DNA of 64,000 bases, taken from the NCBI GenBank assembly GCA_963720775.1, contig CAVRGR010000007.1:682001-746000 (forward strand), read 5' to 3'. Each line of letters begins with the position of its first letter. Position 1 is the stretch's first letter. Shown here one piece after another: positions 8,496-15,768 of the stretch. The stretch is from JAENVT01 sp963720775 (GTDB taxonomy: Bacteria > Actinomycetota > Acidimicrobiia > Acidimicrobiales > Ilumatobacteraceae). The position numbers and the translations under genes are program-made. The notes beneath the pieces are model-generated. The model ran no database searches. It saw nothing but the letters and a program-made list of their open reading frames with translations, and was not told the DNA's origin.

Positions 8496-9076
8496 AGCAG
8501 CTTGGTCCTGATCAAGTCCTCGAGCTTGTCAGCGGAGAGCTCACCCGTCTGGTCGACGATCGTGCCGCTGGCATCGACGAACAGCGTCTGCGGGAAGTTG
8601 GCGATGCGCATCGCCGTGGTGAACTCGCCGTTCGGATCGTAGAGGAGTTCGTACTGCACGCCTCGGTCGCGGGCGAACTTCTCCTCCGAGCTCGATTCGA
8701 GGCCGCTGGAGTCGACGCCGACGAAGCGGACCTCGCCGCCGAACTTCGCCTGCGCCGCGGCGAAAGCGGGCAGCTCCCGGTTGCACGGGGCGCAGGTCGA
8801 GTACCACATGTTGATGACGAGGGGGCGTCCGCCCAGGTCGCCGGTCGAGTACGGGTCGCCGTTGACCGTCTGCAGGTTGACCCGTGGCACTCCGCGGCCG
8901 GTGACGGCTGCGTTCGTGCCGATCGTCGGGGACAGGTCGTTGCCCGATGTGAGAGTCACGTCGTCATCGTTCGCGGCGTTCGAGTCACCGCGATTGGCGG
9001 TTATGGCTGCCACGGCGACGATCACTGCGGTCGCTACCGCCAGCGAGGCGAACAGCAGCCGCTTGTTGACCGTCAC
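8492..9076 (-). CDS. TlpA/ResA-type membrane-anchored thioredoxin
   Basis: Extracytoplasmic thioredoxin-fold protein of about 194 residues: an N-terminal helix (LLFASLAVATAVIVAVAAI), a linker, then a TlpA/ResA domain with the active site WYSTCAPCNRELP. It probably receives electrons from the CcdA protein encoded directly downstream and reduces apocytochrome c or other exported thiols. The frame opens at ATG 9112, but a perfect 15-bp hairpin covers that point, so GTG 9076 is my preferred start. Neither start has a strong ribosome-binding site. Confidence 0.87.
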   Translation of the reverse strand: MTVNKRLLFASLAVATAVIVAVAAITANRGDSNAANDDDVTLTSGNDLSPTIGTNAAVTGRGVPRVNLQTVNGDPYSTGDLGGRPLVINMWYSTCAPCNRELPAFAAAQAKFGGEVRFVGVDSSGLESSSEEKFARDRGVQYELLYDPNGEFTTAMRIANFPQTLFVDASGTIVDQTGELSADKLEDLIRTKLL

Positions 9077-9099
9077 GGCTTGGAAGGCTATCCAGGCAC

Positions 9100-9140
9100 C
9101 GCCCCCTGCCATCGTCGGGGAGATCCGATGGCAGGGGGCG
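9100..9140 (-). terminator. Perfect 15-bp hairpin after whiB
   Basis: The arms CGCCCCCTGCCATCG (9100-9114) and CGATGGCAGGGGGCG (9126-9140) are exact reverse complements, with an 11-base loop. The hairpin lies 63 bases beyond the whiB stop in the minus-strand direction and just ahead of the thioredoxin gene. There is no T-run, so it may be a Rho-independent-like terminator of the actinobacterial sort or an mRNA-stabilising stem. Confidence 0.6.
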
Positions 9141-9203
9141 CCCGGGGCACGGTCAGGGGGTCGCTCGATGCGCGTTGCCCCGGACCGGCGATCGCCCGCC
9201 CTG

Positions 9204-9573
9204 CTAGGCGACGAGGTGCGGGGGGATGGGCACCTCGTCGATCGCCACAGCAGGGCGAGGGTTCTTGGGAGGACGGCCTCGCGGTCGCTTGTTGACCACG
9301 ATTCGACCGTTCTCGATCAGCTCACCGCCCCAGACTCCCCACGGCTCGGCTCGCTCGATCGCACCGCTGACGCAGTCCGCGGCGAGGGAACACTTGCTGC
9401 AGATCGCCTTGGCGCGGGCGATGTCGAGCGGTGTGTCCGAGAAGAAGAGGTGGGTCAGGGTGCCGTGGCCGTCGGCGCAACGCGGGCTTGGGGGCGCGCA
9501 CGGCGACCGGCTCGACGAGTTCGGCGAACTCGGTGTCGATGTCGATGTCTCGGTTGATGTCGATTGCGTACAT
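9204..9573 (-). CDS. WhiB-family Fe-S regulator, WhiB7-like, with apparent frameshift
   Basis: Fe-S cluster transcription factor of about 122 residues if one extra base near 9484-9486 is removed (370 bases is 3n+1). The N-terminus MYAIDINRDIDIDTEF reads in one frame; the WhiB domain reads in another that has no start codon of its own. That domain holds the four cluster cysteines (RCADGHG, then ICSKC and AADC), the turn EPWGVWGGEL and the AT-hook-like KRPRGRPPK. The WhiB turn plus AT-hook closely resembles WhiB7, which controls intrinsic antibiotic resistance. The leader carries an attenuator-like terminator. The last codons also form an 11-bp inverted repeat. Confidence 0.8.
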
Positions 9574-9610
9574 TTCGGTTGGTTCCTCTCGGACGAGTGG
9601 GAAGTGGTGG

Positions 9611-9650
9611 AAAAAGCAGAAAGGCCGCCGGGATCGGATCCCGACGGCCT
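9611..9650 (-). terminator. Intrinsic terminator/attenuator in the whiB leader
   Basis: On the minus strand the arms AGGCCGTCGGGATC and GATCCCGGCGGCCT form a 14-bp stem with one G-U pair, followed directly by TTCTGCTTTTT. This is a textbook intrinsic terminator. It lies 38 bases before the whiB start and 30 bases after a 61-codon ORF, as expected for leader-ORF attenuation of whiB7-type genes. It could instead simply end the small gene. Confidence 0.72.
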
Positions 9651-9679
9651 CGGAGCAGATGCTCCCGACGTTCTTGCAC

Positions 9680-9865
9680 TTACGTCGGTTGCTTCCCGAG
9701 GTGTCGGGCGGAGCGCTTGACAGCGGTCTCATTCGTGAAATTGAGGATCATGTCGGACGACATTGCCGCTGCTGCACGCCACTTGTAGCCATGGACGAGC
9801 CCGTCGCACGGGCGCGCACCAACGGCCACGGGGGCCTGTTGCGTTGCGTACGTCGTGCTGCTCAT
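9680..9865 (-). CDS. Small ORF, 61 residues, upstream of whiB
   Basis: I do not recognise this product. It starts at ATG 9865 (MSSTTYATQQAPVAVG) with AGGAAGG placed 7 bases upstream, one of the clearer ribosome-binding sites here, and ends with TAA. The sequence has a Cys-Asp pair (ARPCDG), a YKWRAAAAMSSDM segment and a basic C-terminus, and no membrane helix. An intrinsic terminator follows its stop, then whiB. It may act as a translated leader for attenuation of whiB, or be an independent small protein. Confidence 0.6.
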   Translation of the reverse strand: MSSTTYATQQAPVAVGARPCDGLVHGYKWRAAAAMSSDMILNFTNETAVKRSARHLGKQPT

Positions 9866-9954
9866 TCCAGTACCTTCCTGTGTTCGTCGACTGGGCACAG
9901 ATGTGCCAAGCCGATGGATAGGCAACCAGATCTTCCTGGCGGAGTCAACTCATT

Positions 9955-9960
9955 TATTGT
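9955..9960 (+). promoter_or_regulatory. Putative -10 box of the thioesterase gene
   Basis: TATTGT lies exactly 6 bases before the ATG at 9967, in an AT-rich stretch unusual for this sequence and without a ribosome-binding site. This fits a leaderless transcript. Confidence 0.45.
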
Positions 9961-9966
9961 CACGTC

Positions 9967-10728
9967 ATGTTCGACATGGTGGGGAGGCCGCGCGAAGGGC
10001 GGACCTTCGCCGGCCGGCGGCGGGTGCGCTTGGGCGACTGCTCACCGGGTGGCCGCCTGCGCCTCGATGCCGCCGCTCGCTACTTGCAGGACCTTTCCGA
10101 CGACGACACCCGCGACGCCGGATTCACGCAGATGACCTGGGTGGTACGCCGAACCGTGGTCGATGTCTGGCAGTTCCCGGCATACCTGGAGCCGGTCGAG
10201 ATGGTCACCTGGTGTTCCGGTCTCGGCTCACGGTGGGCGGAACGACGTGTTGACATCACCAGCGCGGGAGGCGGGGCGCTGAGCTCGGCGACGCTCTGGG
10301 TGCACCTCGATCCGTCGACTCTTCGTCCGGCGTCGCTGACCGATCAGTTCGATCGCGTGTTCGCGGCGAGCACGGCCGGTCGTTCCGTCAGTTCGCGATT
10401 GAGCTTCGATGGTCCCCCGGCCGACATCGGGCTCAGCCCCTGGCCGGTGCGATTCGTCGACTTCGATGTGATGGAGCACATCAACAACGCGGTTGCTTTC
10501 GTGGTTGTCGAGGAGGTGCTCGCTGCCCGGCGTGAGCTGCGCGCACCACTGCGGGTCATCGTCGAGTACCGCTCACCGATCGATCGCGGAGCGCGCTTGC
10601 AGCGCGGAGTCGTAGATCACGATGATGGATGCCACGGATGGTTGGTGGATGGCGATGGTGGTTGTCCCATCACCTTCCGCGTCGGTCGCCCCCCGGCGGA
10701 CGCCCACCCACCTCCCGACTCCTCGTGA
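9967..10728 (+). CDS. Acyl-ACP thioesterase-like protein
   Basis: Product of 253 residues with the double hotdog layout of acyl-ACP thioesterases, which release fatty acids from acyl carrier protein. The first half has RLDAAARYLQDLSDDD and WVVRRTVVDV; the second has FVDFDVMEHINNAVAF near residue 160, where the Asp/Asn/His-type motif of the family sits. There is no signal peptide. The ATG follows TATTGT by 6 bases. The stop codon lies inside the first copy of a four-copy repeat, so the repeat has invaded or abuts the gene end. Acyl-CoA could also be the substrate. Confidence 0.78.
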   Translation: MFDMVGRPREGRTFAGRRRVRLGDCSPGGRLRLDAAARYLQDLSDDDTRDAGFTQMTWVVRRTVVDVWQFPAYLEPVEMVTWCSGLGSRWAERRVDITSAGGGALSSATLWVHLDPSTLRPASLTDQFDRVFAASTAGRSVSSRLSFDGPPADIGLSPWPVRFVDFDVMEHINNAVAFVVVEEVLAARRELRAPLRVIVEYRSPIDRGARLQRGVVDHDDGCHGWLVDGDGGCPITFRVGRPPADAHPPPDSS

Positions 10729-10891
10729 ATCGTCTGTGACGTATTGAGCGCCCGTTCTCGTTCGGGTTCGTCGTGAATCGTCTGTGACGTAACTCGGGCC
10801 CACGGCCCACGGCCAGTTTCGTCACCGACGATTCACGAGGCGGCGGGACCAGCGATGCCGCGGGCGCGTTTCGTCACTGACGATTCACGAG
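10722..10891. repeat. Four-copy inverted repeat array (about 22 bp units)
   Basis: Two direct copies of a unit with core CGTGAATCGTCTGTGACGTA lie at 10722-10743 and 10771-10792. Two inverted copies with core CGTCACYGACGATTCACGAG lie at 10817-10839 and 10869-10891. Copies on the same strand are spaced 49 and 52 bp apart. The copies differ at only a few positions. The array occupies most of the gap between the thioesterase gene and the zinc-binding hypothetical. It resembles an extragenic palindromic repeat rather than CRISPR. Confidence 0.85.
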
Positions 10892-10980
10892 GGTTCGGGA
10901 AGTGAGTTGCTTGGGGGACCTGCGTGGATGCGTCCGGCGATCGATCCATCCGCATCACACCCCCGGCGTAGAACATCGCC

Positions 10981-11502
10981 ATGCCCCGCATCGTCCAGCC
11001 ACGTCCCACGCATCGTCCCTGCTCCTGGTGCGCGTCGGAGTTCGTCATCGCCCATCGCCCGGGCCGCCCTCGCCTGTACTGTCGCCAGGCCTGCCGCCAA
11101 CGTGCCTACGAGCATCGACACGGCTTCGAGCACCAGCGAACCGTGCGGCCATTGCCGGGCCAGGTCGGCGGTGACTCGTGGTCCGGCACGGGCTACGAGC
11201 GCGGCGGGTCAATCGCACCTTTCGGGAAGACACATGCGTTGCGCACCAGTGTGAGGCCGGAGGGCCGGCGGCGGGAGACATTGTGCGGCTTGCTGGTACA
11301 GCCGATCACCGGCCAGCACTTCACCGTTGTCCATCCGCGAGCCTGCAGTACGTGCACCACCGTCGCCGAGGCGAACCCCCTGCGTTACGGCATCAGTGCA
11401 TCGAACGAGTTGTCTCGCCTCCGGTCGCTGCTCGATGACGTCTGCGAAGAGCGAATCCCGCCAACGAGTGCGCTCAGCTGGATTCGGGCGAACTCTCCGT
11501 GA
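10981..11502 (+). CDS. Hypothetical protein with an N-terminal zinc-binding motif
   Basis: I cannot name a function. The 173-residue product starts with CSWC near residue 14 and YCRQACRQRAYEHR near residue 34, a CxxC/CxxxC pattern seen in many small actinobacterial proteins that bind zinc and perhaps nucleic acid. The middle is Gly/Ser-rich with TLCGLL and RACSTCTTV, giving a second Cys group that could bind another metal. The C-terminus is helical and charged. The ATG at 10981 is used; no clear ribosome-binding site was found. The 3' end overlaps the convergent orn gene by 29 bases. Confidence 0.62.
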   Translation: MPRIVQPRPTHRPCSWCASEFVIAHRPGRPRLYCRQACRQRAYEHRHGFEHQRTVRPLPGQVGGDSWSGTGYERGGSIAPFGKTHALRTSVRPEGRRRETLCGLLVQPITGQHFTVVHPRACSTCTTVAEANPLRYGISASNELSRLRSLLDDVCEERIPPTSALSWIRANSP

Positions 11503-12058
11503 CGGGTGCGGCTGACGCTGCACGGTCTTGAACGAAGACGTGCTCCCGGTAGTACTTCAGCTCGGCAATGCTCTCGAGGATGTCGTCGAGTGCTCGATGG
11601 GCTCCCACCTTGCGCGGCCGGCTGCTGTTGAGTCCCGGGTACCAGCGCTTCACCAGTTCCTTGATCGTGCTGACGTCGACGCTTCGATAGTGAAGGTATT
11701 CTTCGATCTCCGGCAGGTAGGCCGCCAGGAACCTGCGGTCCATGCCGATCGAGTTGCCGCACAGCGGAACTCGGCGCGCCTCGTTGACGTGCGCCTTGAT
11801 GAACTCCAACGTCTGTGCCCCAGCATCGGCCAACGAGATCGTGGACGAGCGAATGGAATCCAGCAATCCGCTGCGAGTGTGCATCTCGACGACGACCGGG
11901 TCCATCTGAGCGAGCGCGGCCTCGTCTTGATGGATGACGAGGCCGGGTCCTTCGGCCACGATGGTGAGATCGTCGTCGGTCACAAGCGTGGCGATCTCGA
12001 CGATCACGTGACGAGCGGGTTCCAAACCGGTCATCTCGAGATCCATCCACACCAACAC
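11474..12058 (-). CDS. orn: Oligoribonuclease
   Basis: DEDDh 3'-5' exonuclease of 194 residues that degrades 2-5 nt RNA, including pGpG from c-di-GMP breakdown. The first catalytic pair is in VWMDLEMTGL near the N-terminus. The later motifs are LCGNSIGMDRRFL and the His-Asp signature VGAHRALDDI near residue 150. I start it at GTG 12058, giving the normal length, because TAGTCT lies 7 bases upstream; the frame is open further but that part has no Orn homology. It is divergent from a Nudix gene, with 37 bases between the starts. Confidence 0.94.
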   Translation of the reverse strand: MLVWMDLEMTGLEPARHVIVEIATLVTDDDLTIVAEGPGLVIHQDEAALAQMDPVVVEMHTRSGLLDSIRSSTISLADAGAQTLEFIKAHVNEARRVPLCGNSIGMDRRFLAAYLPEIEEYLHYRSVDVSTIKELVKRWYPGLNSSRPRKVGAHRALDDILESIAELKYYREHVFVQDRAASAAPVTESSPESS

Positions 12059-12065
12059 TGAGGAA

Positions 12066-12071
12066 AGACTA
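12066..12071 (-). promoter_or_regulatory. Putative -10 box of orn
   Basis: On the minus strand TAGTCT stands 7 bases before the GTG start of orn, with no ribosome-binding site. On the plus strand TACCGT (12082-12087) lies 8 bases before the Nudix ATG, so both divergent genes could be leaderless. Confidence 0.45.
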
Positions 12072-12095
12072 GGCAACGCGTTACCGTCGCCGGCA

Positions 12096-12824
12096 ATGAC
12101 CGACGCGTCCGTCCCCGCCAAACCTGCGGCGACTGTGATGTTGCTCCGCGACTCGGACGCAGGTGTCGAGGTGTTCATGTTGCGCCGAACGACGAGAGCG
12201 ACCTTCGCCGGGGGGATGTACGTGTTTCCGGGTGGCAAGGTCGACGAGGCTGATGGACCGGGCGATCCCGGTTACGTCATCGCCGCGATCCGGGAGTGCT
12301 TCGAGGAGGCCGGGGTGCTGTTGGCCAAAGACGAAGCCGGGCTCACGATCGCCGATGGCCACCCCGTCCTGACTCACCGGCACGACGTGCACGACGGCAC
12401 GGTCGACCTCGCTTCCATGTGCCGAGAACACGGTCTTCGCCCGGCGATCGAGGATCTGGTGTGGGTGAGCCATTGGGTCACGCCGGTCGGGGAGTCGCCG
12501 CGCCGTTTCGATACCCGCTTCTTCATCGCAGTCGCTCCGGCAGATCAGACGTCGACCCACGACGACAACGAGACCATCGCCAGCACGTGGATACGCCCGA
12601 CCGACGCTCTGCAGCGAGCGACACGCGGCGAGCTGACGATGATGCCCCCAACGATCAAGAACCTCGAATATCTGGCGTCTCACACAGACTCGGCCGAAGC
12701 GATGCGCGCTGCGCGGCAACTCGAACGACCAGTGGCGATCTTGCCCAGAATGCGCAGGAACGCGGCCGGCCGGATCATCGGCATCTCTCTACCAGGCGAC
12801 GGCGATTACGCCGACTTCGACTGA
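12096..12824 (+). CDS. Nudix hydrolase
   Basis: Product of 242 residues with an N-terminal Nudix fold, hydrolysing a nucleoside diphosphate linked to some group. The Nudix box is split across GGKVDEAD near residue 45 and AAIRECFEEAGVLL near 65, keeping the RExxEE metal ligands and a longer than usual insertion. WVTPVGESPRRFDTRFFI follows near residue 130, as in the NUDT19/CoA diphosphatase-like subgroup. A CoA or acyl-CoA substrate is therefore possible. It overlaps the convergent mrp gene by 19 bases. Confidence 0.85.
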   Translation: MTDASVPAKPAATVMLLRDSDAGVEVFMLRRTTRATFAGGMYVFPGGKVDEADGPGDPGYVIAAIRECFEEAGVLLAKDEAGLTIADGHPVLTHRHDVHDGTVDLASMCREHGLRPAIEDLVWVSHWVTPVGESPRRFDTRFFIAVAPADQTSTHDDNETIASTWIRPTDALQRATRGELTMMPPTIKNLEYLASHTDSAEAMRAARQLERPVAILPRMRRNAAGRIIGISLPGDGDYADFD

Positions 12825-13996
12825 TCAGCTGCGTCGAGCGCCGCGGCGGCCAGCGCCAAGATGCGCGCCGAACATCCCGCCATGTTCACGGGCGGTGCCA
12901 CCTCGTCGATGATCGTTCGGGCGATCGCCCGGAACTCCGCCGCGGCACGACCGGCGCCCTCGATCGATACGGGCCGGCCGGCGTCACCACCGGCAGCGAC
13001 GGCCGCCTCGAGCGGGACACGACCCAACAGGGAGACCCCGATCTCGTCAGCCAGTGCCTGCCCGCCACCTGTGCCGAACAGCGGGTACTCGACCCCGTGC
13101 TCGCACGTGAACGACGACATGTTCTCGATCACGCCGCACACGCGCAGGAAGCTTCGGCGGGCCATGTCGGCCGCCCGAGCAGCGACCTTCTGGGCGGCGA
13201 TGGCCGGAGTCGTGACGATGAGCAGATCGGTGCGTGGCAGCATGCGGGCCAGGCCCATCTGCACGTCGCCGGTGCCGGGTGGCATGTCGATGAGCAGATA
13301 GTCGAGCTCACCCCAGTACACATCGCGTAGGAACTGCTCGACGGCCTTGTTGAGCATGAGGCCGCGCCACATCAACGCGGTGTCTTCGTCGACGAGAAAG
13401 CCGGTGCTGACGACCTTCAACACCCCCCGACCAATGGGCAGGGTACGCGGGATAATCATCGGCTTCTCGTGCCCCTCGACCGTCTCCGCCTCCAGCCGAT
13501 CGTCGATGCCGAGCAGACGCGGCACCGAGAACCCCCAGATGTCGGCGTCGAGCACTCCGACCGTGAACCCTTCGGCGGCAATGGCGGTAGCGAGGTTGAC
13601 CGTGACCGACGACTTGCCGACCCCACCCTTGCCGCTGGCAATGGCGAGGATCCGTGTCGATGCCGGCACTTCGGTGTTGGGAGCGTTCTCGCGGGCGTTC
13701 CAACGTGCCTTGAGCATGACCTCGCTGCGCTCCTCGCTGGTCATCTCACCCCAGTCGATCTTGACCTTGGTGACGCCGGGGTGCACCGCAACCCTCGTCT
13801 CGACATCCTTCTTGATCTGAGCGCGCAGCGGGCAGCCACCGATCGTGAGCTTCACGCCCACCGTCACGATCCCGTCGTCGGTCACGGATACCGAGGGAAC
13901 CATGCCGAGAGTGACGATGTCGGCACCCAGCTCAGGGTCGATCACCGAGCGCAGCAGCTCGGTGACCGTCTCGACATCTGGCGGATCGGGAATCAC
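12806..13996 (-). CDS. mrp: Mrp/NBP35-family Fe-S carrier ATPase
   Basis: P-loop ATPase that carries or inserts Fe-S clusters, about 396 residues. The N-terminal DUF59/MIP18 domain (ELLRSVIDPELGADIVTLG) is followed by the deviant Walker A ASGKGGVGKSSVTVNLA near residue 110, then DADIWGFSVPRLLG and YLLIDMPPGTGDVQ. The C-terminal CxxC of many Mrp proteins is reduced to FTCEHG, so one Cys is absent. I use GTG 13996 because TACAAT lies 7 bases upstream, although the frame opens at ATG 14059, inside the erpA leader. It is divergent from erpA, another Fe-S gene. Confidence 0.92.
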   Translation of the reverse strand: MIPDPPDVETVTELLRSVIDPELGADIVTLGMVPSVSVTDDGIVTVGVKLTIGGCPLRAQIKKDVETRVAVHPGVTKVKIDWGEMTSEERSEVMLKARWNARENAPNTEVPASTRILAIASGKGGVGKSSVTVNLATAIAAEGFTVGVLDADIWGFSVPRLLGIDDRLEAETVEGHEKPMIIPRTLPIGRGVLKVVSTGFLVDEDTALMWRGLMLNKAVEQFLRDVYWGELDYLLIDMPPGTGDVQMGLARMLPRTDLLIVTTPAIAAQKVAARAADMARRSFLRVCGVIENMSSFTCEHGVEYPLFGTGGGQALADEIGVSLLGRVPLEAAVAAGGDAGRPVSIEGAGRAAAEFRAIARTIIDEVAPPVNMAGCSARILALAAAALDAADQSKSA

Positions 13997-14003
13997 AACA
14001 TCG

Positions 14004-14029
14004 ATTGTACGGTTGCATGCCGTTACAAT
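14004..14029. promoter_or_regulatory. Palindromic divergent promoter of mrp and erpA
   Basis: The sequence begins with ATTGTACGG and ends with CGTTACAAT, so TACAAT -10 boxes face outward on both strands. Minus-strand TACAAT (14009-14004) is 7 bases from mrp GTG 13996. Plus-strand TACAAT (14024-14029) is 30 bases before erpA GTG 14060, with AGGAGG at 14045-14050. The symmetry could also be a regulator site. Confidence 0.6.
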
Positions 14030-14059
14030 GTCTTTCCGAACCGTAGGAGGAGCCCACAC

Positions 14060-14392
14060 GTGATCACGCTCACCGATACCGCGGCCGTCAAGGTCAAGGA
14101 ACTGCTTGAAGCCGAAGGCGATCTCGATCTGGCACTGCGTGTTGCAGTGCGCCCCGGGGGCTGCAGTGGATTTTCCTATGAGATGTTCTTCGACGGCGAT
14201 GTCGCCGCCGATGACGAGAAGGCCACCTTCGGAAATCCAGGGGCGACCGTGAACGTCGTCGTCGACGCCCAGTCGGCACAGATGCTGCTCGGTGCGACGC
14301 TCGACTACAAAGACGGTCTCAATCAGGCCGGCTTCTCGATCAACAACCCCAACGCCAGCCGCACGTGCGGTTGCGGGTCGAGCTTCAGCTGA
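14060..14392 (+). CDS. erpA: Fe-S cluster insertion protein, ErpA/IscA type
   Basis: A-type Fe-S carrier of 110 residues. The three conserved cysteines are present: one in RPGGCSGFSYEM near residue 35 and two in SRTCGCGSSFS at the C-terminus. It starts at GTG 14060 with AGGAGG 9 bases upstream, and the product begins MITLTDTAAVKVKELL, as expected for the family. It is divergent from mrp, and the two probably share Fe-S assembly work. The 3' end overlaps the convergent lipoprotein gene by 8 bases. Confidence 0.93.
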   Translation: MITLTDTAAVKVKELLEAEGDLDLALRVAVRPGGCSGFSYEMFFDGDVAADDEKATFGNPGATVNVVVDAQSAQMLLGATLDYKDGLNQAGFSINNPNASRTCGCGSSFS

Positions 14393-15215
14393 CCGCAGCC
14401 AGAAAGGCGTCGAGCCGCTCGTCGAGCTCGCTCTGATCCCACATCACGTCGATGCGGTCGCGAACCGTGCCGTCGGGAGCGCACAGGTACAAGACGGGCT
14501 CGTAGTCGAGCCCTAGCGCAGCGACGGCCGGGGCCACGGTGGTGCCTGCCTGGTCGGAGTACACGTCGGCGTGGACCATCGTGATCTTGGCGCCGATGCG
14601 GGCGTGCGACGTGACGAGGAACTCCAAGGCCGGCCCGCACACCCCGGTCTGGCAATGCGCGGGCGTTCCGATCATGTACGCGACCGGCTTTCCCGACGAC
14701 AGGGCCGCGGTGAGCGTGACGGCGTGCAGTGGGCACGGGTTGGGTGTGAGCGAGCAGTACGGCTCGACGCCACGATGGTTGTCGACGGTCGGCGTGTCGA
14801 ACGGCGGAAGCTTGGAGCCGACGTATGGAACCGTCACGTCGGCCGGGTCGCTGACCAGGAAGTTGGTGCCGTTGCCATCGTCACCGTCGATGCGCAGCAG
14901 ATAGACGCCCGGACTGGCGATGTCGACGACGAACGGCCAGTACGGAATGACCATGTCCTTCGAGCGGATCCCGGCGCTGACCTTGGCGATCAACTTGTTG
15001 CTGCTGTCGAGCACCCGCCCGGAGAGCTTCGCGGGACCCGACGTCAGCAGGCTGTCCTTGTCGGCCAACGAGATCGGCAGGCGGACCGTGCCGGGCACGA
15101 AGGTGTTGCTCGGATAGCGCCCGGCAACGATGAAAGGCTTCGAATCGCCACCACACGCCGCAAGAACGAGCAGCCCGCCCGCGCCGGCAAGGACCTGGCG
15201 CCGTGACATCGACAT
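14385..15215 (-). CDS. Lipoprotein with a thioredoxin-like domain
   Basis: Exported protein of 276 residues. The N-terminus MSMSRRQVLAGAGG has a Tat-like twin-arginine start and LVLAACGG is a lipobox, so it is probably anchored outside the membrane. A beta-rich middle region follows, then a thioredoxin-like domain with HCQTGVCGPALEFL near residue 190, where CxxxxC replaces the usual CxxC. VLYLCAPDGTVRDRI near 250 is typical of redoxin-fold proteins. It may oxidise or scavenge, but the exact role is unknown. It starts at ATG 15215, 36 bases from the divergent ridA start. Confidence 0.78.
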   Translation of the reverse strand: MSMSRRQVLAGAGGLLVLAACGGDSKPFIVAGRYPSNTFVPGTVRLPISLADKDSLLTSGPAKLSGRVLDSSNKLIAKVSAGIRSKDMVIPYWPFVVDIASPGVYLLRIDGDDGNGTNFLVSDPADVTVPYVGSKLPPFDTPTVDNHRGVEPYCSLTPNPCPLHAVTLTAALSSGKPVAYMIGTPAHCQTGVCGPALEFLVTSHARIGAKITMVHADVYSDQAGTTVAPAVAALGLDYEPVLYLCAPDGTVRDRIDVMWDQSELDERLDAFLAAVS

Positions 15216-15239
15216 CGCCACCAGTGTATGACGAGCGCC

Positions 15240-15245
15240 TACGAT
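15240..15245 (+). promoter_or_regulatory. Putative -10 box of ridA
   Basis: TACGAT lies 6 bases before ATG 15252, without a ribosome-binding site. This favours 15252 over the upstream ATG at 15228 as the ridA start. Confidence 0.45.
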
Positions 15246-15251
15246 GCGGAC

Positions 15252-15605
15252 ATGAGCAAACCTCTTGGCCCGTACACGCCCGTCGTTCGCGCCGGCGACT
15301 GGATCATCGTCAGCGGTCAACTCGGTCTGCTGGACGGCGCCCTCGTCAGTGGCGGCGTCGCGGCCCAGACCACGCAGGCCATCGAGAACCTGCAGAGCCA
15401 GCTGGCCAGTGTGGGAGCCTCGCTGGCCGATATCGCCAAGACCCTCTGCTTCCTCACCGACATGGATACCTTTGCGACGTTCAACGAGGCCTACGTGAAC
15501 GGCTTCGGATCCCACCGCCCGGCGCGCAGCACCATCGGCGTCGCCGCGCTGCCGGCAGGAGGCGCGGTGGAGATTGAGGCCTGGGCGTACCAGCCAGTAG
15601 GGTGA
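15252..15605 (+). CDS. RidA/YjgF-family enamine/imine deaminase
   Basis: RidA-fold protein of 117 residues. Family proteins hydrolyse reactive enamines and imines released by PLP enzymes, which fits the PLP decarboxylase encoded two genes on. The motifs SKPLGPYTPVVRAGDWIIVS, LGLLDGALVSGGVAAQT and HRPARSTIGVAALPAGG (with the conserved Arg) are present. The alternative start at 15228 adds 8 residues; TACGAT just before 15252 favours the shorter form. The stop overlaps a small membrane protein gene. Confidence 0.9.
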   Translation: MSKPLGPYTPVVRAGDWIIVSGQLGLLDGALVSGGVAAQTTQAIENLQSQLASVGASLADIAKTLCFLTDMDTFATFNEAYVNGFGSHRPARSTIGVAALPAGGAVEIEAWAYQPVG

Positions 15606-15766
15606 CCCCCGTGCCTGGCGCAATCGCTGTCGTGGTCGTACTCCTGCTCCTTCCAGTGCTGGTGTGCATGGGCAGCGTGGTCATTGCGGCGGTGCTCGGT
15701 GCGGTCCTCAACAACGACGCCGAGGTCCGCAACGAGGGCAGCGAGCTGCTCGACCTCAACGTGTGA
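15602..15766 (+). CDS. Small single-pass membrane protein
   Basis: Product of 54 residues if it starts at GTG 15602, or 51 from GTG 15611. It has one long hydrophobic segment (AIAVVVVLLLLPVLVCMGSV) and a short acidic tail ending ELLDLNV. I do not recognise it. It overlaps the ridA stop (GTGA) and ends 2 bases before the decarboxylase ATG. The tight spacing and absence of in-frame stops support a real gene, but no other evidence does. Confidence 0.5.
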   Translation: MTPVPGAIAVVVVLLLLPVLVCMGSVVIAAVLGAVLNNDAEVRNEGSELLDLNV

Positions 15767-15768
15767 CC

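Noticed and set aside
9480..9490. Programmed ribosomal frameshift in whiB
   Set aside because: No slippery heptamer with a downstream structure was found, and four other genes have similar indels, which favours assembly error.
10722..10891. CRISPR array
   Set aside because: Copies are both direct and inverted, too few and not regularly spaced with unique spacers; no cas genes are nearby.
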